Shown here piece after piece: positions 28,601-37,468 of a stretch of 64,000 nucleotides of DNA. The notes under the pieces are model-generated. The model ran no database searches. It saw only the letters and a program-made list of their open reading frames with translations, and had not been told where the DNA came from. Position 1 is the first letter of the stretch. Every line of letters begins with the position of its first letter. The translations under genes and the position numbers were made by a program. The stretch comes from Temnothorax longispinosus (Eukaryota; Arthropoda; Insecta; Hymenoptera; Formicidae), in the NCBI RefSeq assembly GCF_030848805.1, contig NC_092365.1, positions 10,361,760-10,425,759 of the forward strand, read 5' to 3'.

Positions 28601-31600
28601 ACGCACGTAGTACCCTATGCTAAACACGCGATGATGTTGATATGTGTACCTGGACGTTTCCGGATCCGCTTCCATCTTCTCCAGGGTACACTCCAGGTCG
28701 GCGTATACGACAAACGGAACTCGTTCCTTCCTGTTGTGATTTTTAAAGGCCAACCACTTGTCGTTATTGTTCGGTAACTTGATCGCGCAGTCATTCATCT
28801 CCTGACAGTCGACGGTGTGGGCAGCCAATTTCTCGTTGGAGCTGAAGTAGTGCAAACATCTGCAAAAAAAATAAACGCAAATATTATAATTTTTTATACA
28901 CAAAATATTCTATATATTATTAAAAAAACTATAGGTACTTACCGATCGCAAAAGTATTTCCTGTGCTCTTTTTTACTGATTTGCGAGCTCACGAGACGGG
29001 ATAGGTTCTTGATCCACGCAAAATGTCCCACGTTGTCGTTATGCACGTACAGCAGATTTACGTGTCTGTCCATCTTTCGGTCAGTAACCCGTATTGGCAA
29101 GATAGCAAGTTTCTTGTTTTTTTTTTCTCGATGCTGTACACGTTGATGGAGATGTTGTTATGATTTTCAAATTTTTTAATTTGATCCAACGTCATTGGAA
29201 ACTCAATGTCCGTAAGATCTAGCACCGACGTGTAATGTGGATACGACGATTCCAGATCTGCATTTCTTTGGGCTGGATGTAGAGCAGCCGTCACTGACCA
29301 TACAAAACATGCATTGTCCATTGATCGCACGTTTATCACCGCCTTCTTTTTTTTAATTTCTTGCGATATTTCCACAAAACACCCCGCGTGCAACGGATTG
29401 TATTTGTTCACGTTTACCATTAAATTGAGTATACGCGACAACGCCCATCCGCTATCACGTTCCTGGAATTCCTCCAGCTTTGCTAAGGTAGGCTCGATGA
29501 CGTGTTGCTTGTACCACTCGTGCAGATCGGACTCACGAAAGACTTCATAGTTTCTCGTTGCGATACTTTTATTCGCGCGTTTGTCACCCGCAACAAATTC
29601 ACCATTAAACACTGTGTTAATTTTTACATTGTCATGTCGTTGCATGACGTTCCGCACACGATCGAGTACAATTTCTCTCGCATTTTTGAGAAATTGACGA
29701 GGGTCGATGTGTTTGGAATTTATCACCGCACCAGTCAATATACGGCTTTCAAAAGCCGGATCTATCTCGCGCCATCTGAGTCCTGTCTCACTCGCACTGT
29801 ATCCCGCACCCACATGTACGAAACGTTGACGTACCAAGTCTTTCAAACCTTCGAGTCTTGCGATACAAGCGACCAATGACTGTTTGAGACCGATCGATGA
29901 CTGATCGATTGATAATCGTGGCCGTTTAATTCGGCTTCCAACGATTCGATAAACTCGTCGCATCGTTGCTCCCACGCGGCAAAGTCTTCCCTCGAATTTA
30001 ACAGGGTGGGATTGCTCCAACAACTCTTGCTCCATGTTATTGCACGATCCTCTTGCTAACGCCATTTGTTGCACTCACGACTTCCAGTTCTCGACTATTG
30101 AGCGTATCCCCTAGATTCGTCATTTTATTTTCTACTAATGATGCATCGTTCGCTTATCATATCTAATTTCATCTCAGCAGCCGTACATCGGCGCTATTTG
30201 CAAAATTTGCAGTTTTGCACGTGTTCGATGAAATCATTGCGAGACACGTACGTTCACGAAAACGCGCCATTGACTTTTGGTGATTTGATCTGTATCAATG
30301 CAGCGGCCGTACATCGGCGCTATTTGCAGTTTTGCATGTGTTCGATGAAATCATCGCGAGACACGTATGCTCTTGAAAAAAATCATATTTGATGCCCGAT
30401 GAGGTGATCTCATCACGAATATTCTTGACAAAGATATCACATTTAACGTATATGTGGATTGTGGTGGTGGTCACCATGCAGCAGCCGTACATTGGCGCTA
30501 TTTTTGCAAGATTTGCAGTTTTGGGTATGTATAAATGGTCTATGAGGATTCTAGAGCATAGTCAAGAGTTCGATACGGTTCGAGTACGTCGCAAACAGCC
30601 TCCAGATACGATGAACACTCATGGTGCGCAACTACTACGTTCCGATTCAGGACGAAACGTGCGAGAAACAGCACAATGAGTAAGTACCGCTAATTTTCAT
30701 ATATACTTGTGCAAAAAAAACTTTTATAAACATATAATTGTATTTTTTAGTTTTTATAAACCCCGCTACACGCCACGTATTTTGGGAAGAAGATTTGCCT
30801 TGACATCAACAGCGTATAAATTTTTGGATGTTGGAATCAACGCGGGACCTATGTCCTCTGCGGATATACTTATTGGCGATAACCGAGGCAATCGGATAAT
30901 TCTGCTACATGCAACGTGGGTGACATTCATCGAAAAACGTGCAGATATACAGCGACTCGTGCAGTCATCGGCACCATCATCGCTAACGTTTCGAGATCTG
31001 GAGCTTGTTAAAATACGTGACGCAGATATTGTAAAATTGACGTCGTGCGGCACCAGCTTGTACATGAAACCGTCAACTGTACTCTTCCTGTTCGAATTAG
31101 AACATTGCGTCGAAAATGTGTATTTTCAACTATGTTAAAATGTTCACGGCGTAAGTGAAAAATTCAAACAGTTTGTAACAATTTTAACGTCAAAATTGTA
31201 TCACTGATAAATGTAACGCAGTTACAATCTTGCGTGACGTTTATGATAAAAATTCGATTATTGATTGCGAATTATTAGCCTACGCTTTGGATACTATTGT
31301 GTTATAATGCGCTACATGATAAATAAATGCATATAATATGGTTAAAAAGTTTTTCCTTTTCATTTACCGTTCATCCCTTTTCCTGTCATAAAGCTGTCTT
31401 CGTTTATCGTTTACTTAAATGTAATATTAAAAAATTAAATATCGCGAAAATCTGAACGATTAAATATCGCTGGCGAAGAAAAGATACGTGATCGCGAGCG
31501 AGAACGCGCGAGGGAAAGAGACCGCGAACGGGGCCACGAGCGAGAACGCGAACGGGGGTCGGGAGCGAGAGGGACCGCGCGCGAGAGAAAGAGACCGCGC

Positions 31601-34600
31601 GAACGAGAAGACTCGCGCAAACGGGGGGGACGGGGGCGCGAGACACCGCGCGAACGAGAAGACGAATGGGGGACGGGGGAGAAACATCTACGAGGGGGAG
31701 ATAACGCGAGCGTGCCGTGTGACGTCACGCGGACTTCGCGGCGCGGCGAAACGCGAACGCGGGTCCCCTCGCCCCGCGGCGCCCGAAAACGCGAACGCTC
31801 CGCGGCGCGGCGAAAATGCGGATCCCCCCCCCCTCGCTCCGCGGCGTGGCGGAAACGCGGTCGCCCCGCGGCGCCGGAAAACGCGGACCCCCTCACCCCG
31901 CGGCGCCGGAAAACGCGGTCGCCCCCCGACGCCGGAAAACGCGGTTTTTCCCTCCCCCCTTCCCCTCCTCGCGGCGTCCGAAACACGCGGTTCCCCACTC
32001 CCCCTTCCCCGCGGCGCCCGAAACACGCGGTTCCCCCCTCCCCCTCTCCCACGACGCCCGAAACATGCGGTTCCCCTCTCCCCCCTTCCCCGCGGCGCCC
32101 GAAACATGCGGTTCCCCCCTCCTCTTCCCCCGCGGCGCCCACGGTTCTCCCCCCCGCGGTTCCCCTTCGCGGTCCTCCCCGCCCGCGGTTCCTCCCCCCC
32201 CCCCGCCCCTCATCCCTCCTCATTGCTCCCTAGTTAGAACCGGCCTAGCTTACCTACTGCTTTGAGTTACAGAGTTGCGGTTTGCGGCACAATACAGCAC
32301 AAACGTAGCACACTGAGTGCGCACTAAGGCAATTGTTTATAATCTATTCTTATATTTAAAGTCACTTAAATACACATTTAAAAATTTTTTAGCCAATAAA
32401 ACAATCTGTAATATCTATATGGATGCTGTACAAATCATTTTATAGACTAAGAAGTATTTAAGATGATCTGTAAATATAATAATTGATTAAGAACAAGCCT
32501 TATGCCCGTATCAGACTACGGATTGGGATTGAGATTGGATTGAAATTTGACCAATCAGAGCTAAGTTTACTAAACTTGAGATCAGTTTCTCTGTTCTGAT
32601 TGATTAAATTTCAATCCAATCTCAATCCCAATCCGTAGACTGATACGGGCTTTAGTGCGCACTCAGTGCGCACTAATGCAAGCACCCGAATTCGCTATAA
32701 CACATAAATTTATGTACATATCGGTACCTATATGCAAGGTCGGTAAATGGACGCGGTTACATACATATGTGTATTTTCCATCAAAGAGAAAGATGAGAGT
32801 GGTCATGCCCGCGTTTTGGCTGTACCCGAATCCTGTAGATTGCACGTTTTTGTGGTTCTCTTCCACGCTATATGTACACGATTTTCTTATTCTCTTTGGA
32901 AAAAATAAAAAAATCGTTAATATAACACGAAAAAGAACCACAAAATCGTTGACATTATTACAAAATCGTGGACATAGCACGAAAGAGAACCACAAAAACG
33001 TGCACGTTTTCTACAGGATTCGGGTACAGCCAAAACGCAGGCATGACCACTCTTATCTTTCTCTCTGTTTCCATTTATGCATCAATGGGCGCGTTCAGCA
33101 GACACAACTGTTGCACAACTGTTGAGTTCGTCTTATCAACACTCTGCGTTGATTTGTTGGGTCTAAAAGTATGAGCCAATCACATTCGATTGCTACACTG
33201 AGCGGTTTGTTCTGCTGAACGCGCCTATTCTCGCGAGCCGCTCCCGCTGTCCGCTTGATTCTCTTCGCGTTAGATGTGCGAATAAAAAACGAGGCACGCA
33301 ATTGATAAGACAACACTCAACAATCGTGTTGCCTGCTGAACGCGGCCATTATATTCTATATTAAAACTGTATTTGACTGTTATTTGTTTTAAAACTATTT
33401 TATATCGCAGTACAATAAGTTATAAATTTGCGGAAAAGCGTTTCTACACTCAATAGAAACAAAATTTTCGATAAATTGAAGAATAATTTAACTGGATAGA
33501 CTACATAGACGTCTAATAGTCATCTTTTCGACTTGTCATTTGTAACTATTTTGTTCTTAAAGAGTGACCCCAAAAATCGCCTATATTTGGTCCCGCGATA
33601 TTAGAACTGAATCGTGTGTCAAATGATACCTTATGACAAGACATCAATCACAAAAAATTTTTAAGTTGAGGTGAGAATTGATTCCAGAGATATGGGAGGT
33701 CAAAGTAGTCAAAATTTATTAACTCGTCAGCCCGTACGCTTTAAGGGGATGCTGGAGCCGTCTGTATAACCGACAAAATTACCATTTTCTTAAACTTTAC
33801 CATATCTTTTAAACGGTTGAATTTATGAAAAAATAATAAGAGATCTTTTTTGTAGAGCGGTAAATTTACTACAAAAATCTCTTGTGGAGCAATGCTGTAT
33901 TACTGTTTGTTAGATAGTTATAAAATTTTATCTATCTTACTAAATAAAAAATAAAAAATCGCGATAAGCGACCTGTTAATATTAATATTAAGGGCTAAAA
34001 CTTTAACAGGTATCTTATTTTACCTTCATGCTATTCGTGAAATGAAAAAAAAAATTGCTCCAAAATGACACCCTAATATATATATATTGTCACGACTTTT
34101 TACACTCCCGGACCGCTCCGGGACGTGTGCCGGATCAAAAGGACTTAGGAGAGCGGGATGGTTGGCCTCTCCAGTGATTTCCTCGCACCTCCGATACTCC
34201 ACGAAATGTTCCAAATGTTGGGCGCCAGACGCGTACATTCGCATCCACGAAATCGCGAAAACCTAAACGAGACGCAAAACGAAGTGTGGAGGTGCGTGGA
34301 ATCGGCTAGCTTGACCTAATCACGGGCGGGGTTAATGAAGGGCAGCGCTATATTCGGCGGGGTGACACGATAATTTCATACTCAGTCGGATAACAAAGAA
34401 AATAACATTTATTGAGTATTGGTTGTCGAGAAAATAAATTCAATAAACAAATCAAGAAATTGAGTCTCTAATAAACACGCTGAAGGCTCTATTCTCACAC
34501 AATTAATAATCCGAGTCGAAAACCGTACGAAAACTCTGTCGCAATGATATCTTAACTTAACGCGAGATATTCGGCTCGGGCGCAACGGGGAGGCGCCGAG

Positions 34601-36117
34601 TCGTTTAACCAAGCAAGTCGCGATATCGCTAATAATGTTGGGCGCCAGGTGTGGAGAAGGCCACACCACCTTTGACTCGAAGTACGCGTCTAATAACCAC
34701 GGAACGCCAGGAAGAACTACGCAAGTAACATCTAAACGCACGAAGCGTGTGAACGCCGGTAATTTCTTAACGCGAATACAAGTCTAACATAATTAATCAG
34801 TCGGCGGGAACGACCTTCGACCGCGATTAACAATGCCATCGACATTCCAACGCAAAATTCGAGATTATCACGAGCAAGGACGCCATAGGACGTAACGCGA
34901 TTACTACCGGACGCAAGTTTCTCAACGCGAGAGCACAATTATCACCCGTAATAACGAGATCCGAACACAAATCGATACGCTAACACCGACGCTCGAACAA
35001 AAGAATTTCCCGACGCGAAGAAACGGTAACGCAATTGACGAAATACCGGCCCGTATGCGGCCGTACACCAAGGTCGCGAGGACAACGCAATATACTCGCG
35101 ATATCGAACTCATTAACGCCTATCACGATCTCCAGGGATTCGCCATAACGCTTGTACCACGGTTCCGCGGCCACGATACCATCCCGAGGCCCTTCGCTCT
35201 CGTTATCGATCGCGAAATTACACTCGATCTTAACATGCGTTATCCCGAGCGAGAGCGTGCACCGGAGGGCGGTGTCGTGGCTTTACATAACGCGATTTAC
35301 GGGCAACCTCACCGGTGATATGCCTCCTCCTGGGCTCCTCGCCGTCACCTTCCTCCAACGATCCTCGATCCGCCAGACAATTATCGAAATACCCGACTCG
35401 GGGTGGCTATCGCGTATCTTACAAAACGTATCGTGCCGACGGACGACCAGAGAGTGAAACGCTAAACTCGCTCGATTGCGGAATCGATACGGTACCCCTT
35501 CCTGAGGGGCGCGCGAGCCAATCGGGCGCGAGCCTGCAAGCCCGCGGTGTCCCGGCGCAGTGCTGTCGATACGAGATCCTTCGGGGGCGGGCAACGGTCC
35601 CTCGGCGGCGTACAACTCCTCAAATCTTGTCCTTAGCGGCGGACGGAACTTTGCTCGTGCCGGTGTGCCTCCGGTTTGACCCTGGGGCGGTGGCCAGCCA
35701 CCCCGTAGGTCGATGTTTTGTGGAGATCATTTGCTGAAGCCGGGTGTTTACCCAAGCGCTTGGGGCCCCGCTATCGGCGGCCTCGTCCGTCGCTGCCGTA
35801 CGTGCCGCCCGCCTGCCGCGTTGCTCTCGCCAGCCCGCGATCTCTGCTGCTTCCGCGTTTGCCACCCCTCCTGGGTTATCGATCGTCCTTGATTTCCTTC
35901 GCCAAATACTCCCTCGAAGGTTTGCCGTGGTGTGGGTGAGGTGCCGCGCGTATTACATTGCAAAAAGAAACAAAAAAAAGTAAACAAAATGCGGAAACGC
36001 GATTAAATACGACCCCTGGAGATCTCGTCGTTGCCTCCCTGGTCCGTCCCTGGGCGCGAAATTCCGCGTCTTGTGACGGCGGCGGGGCGCCGCGACGGTG
36101 CGGCGAGCCGCAACGTC

Positions 36118-36159
<42 letters not shown>

Positions 36160-37411
36160 GTATATGGTTATATATAATTATATATAATCTATGTGGATAA
36201 ATGTTTTCTTTACATAATTTATATATAAATTATAAGAACTCGTATATAATCATGTCAAATTGTATATGAAACATAATATATATTTAAATATATTTTAATC
36301 ACCTTTATAATTATATATAGTCATATATAATTATATACACCGACGAGATACTATTAGCGCTGTTCTCGTGGCCGACGTAAAATGTGACACGGTTCACAGT
36401 TCCCAGAATATCTCGAGAACGGCTGGACCGATTTGCTTCAAATTTATACACAATGTTTTACGATAGTTTTTCTCGTTTCCATCGGGAGATTTTTTTTTTA
36501 TTCAACTAGTTTTTTTTTATCAGACTATAAAAGGTCACATTCATTTTTCGACCCAAATTTTCGACCTTTATAGTCTGATAAAAAAAACTAGTATACAATT
36601 AAATATTAATCGCATAAATATATGATATGCATATCTGACAAATATATGATATACTACAATATATTTGTGTGATAGGATTTATTGCTAAGTTTTAAATAGT
36701 TGTTAAAACTACATATACATATATACGTACATACATACATAATGTATCGAATCTTATGGAAAAAGTGGCAATCACTGTTTTTATGCCTTGCAATACCTTG
36801 TGCAATAATAAAATAATAAAATAATTTAACACTAAACTAGCAATTGATATACATGTTTCATAAAAGCAATTGTTTCCTTCTTGGCATTGTAAACTGAAGT
36901 AAATAAATGATTCTATTTTATATATCTATATAAAAAAGACATAGTTGCTTTTAAGAAAAAGTATGCAGATGCGTGTTGCAAATTACATATTTTTTCTTAA
37001 AGGAAATATGCCTTTTTTTATACCAATTGATTCGTCTCATTATTCTGTGCATAAAAGTGTTAAGGTAACATTACCGAAAACTTAATTTTTTACAAGATAT
37101 TTTGTATTTTATGTCAAAATACTAGAACTTTCAAGCCTTATAATTCCAAAAGTTCTTAATGAAAAAATACTTTATTATAGTGTTTTGAAAAGCTGTCGAG
37201 ATTAGCTACAAGAATATGCATTGAAAAATAGGGATTTCCATTTAAGAAATTGAAGGTGTCGTTCACGTGAGCTTTAAACGATCATCCAAGGTGAAACCAA
37301 TGGCACCATCTTATGTGCCCCTTCGATCCAAACAACTTTTGTATAAAACATTTCTTCCGAAAACGTCAACTTTCCGAGATAATCCAGGGTCCCGACCTTT
37401 TTGTTACACCC

Positions 37412-37468
<57 letters not shown>

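Larger units (their letters stand above)
25081..30065 (-). pseudogene. Protein-primed family-B DNA polymerase, right arm, broken and interrupted
   Basis: Inverted copy of the left-arm polymerase. Segments on the minus strand: 30065-28943 (exon 1), intron 28942-28860, 28859-28525, an inserted element (27328-28522 with TA duplication), then 27325-25081. It keeps the C2HC finger, endonuclease VII-like domain and the three polymerase motifs. It shares the frameshift near 27,0xx-26,9xx and the stop at 25951-25953 with the left copy. Private lesions are a one-base (C) difference near 30,008, a 10-A run instead of 9 near 29,120, and the insertion. One amino-acid difference (Ser for Leu) lies in the endonuclease VII-like region. 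Not functional. Confidence 0.87.
17054..32258. mobile_element. Palindromic Maverick/Polinton derivative
   Basis: A 15,205-bp element made of two near-identical inverted arms (17054-24132 and 24194-32258) around a 61-bp spacer. It begins AGTAGGTAAGCTAGG, ends with the complement, and is flanked by a 6-bp duplication (GCTTTG). AG...CT ends, 6-bp duplication, a protein-primed family-B polymerase and an integrase chromodomain tail all point to Maverick/Polinton. Usual Polintons are 15-20 kb, have terminal repeats of a few hundred base pairs, and carry integrase, ATPase, protease and capsid genes; none of these is seen except the integrase tail. Each arm contains a GC-rich subterminal block, a small unknown gene, the polymerase relic, the integrase tail and a minisatellite. 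Probably a defective, head-to-head duplicated end. Confidence 0.85.
24194..32258 (-). repeat. right arm of the palindrome
   Basis: 8,065 bp including the 1,195-bp insertion at 27328-28522. Apart from that and a shorter minisatellite it mirrors the left arm closely. Identity is high enough that the same two coding lesions (a frameshift and a stop) are present in both polymerase copies. Confidence 0.9.

Noticed and set aside
35055..35987. Several overlapping 70-140-codon frames in the GC-rich block
   Set aside because: CpG-rich non-coding sequence of an LTR-like block; frames overlap on both strands with no recognisable domain.
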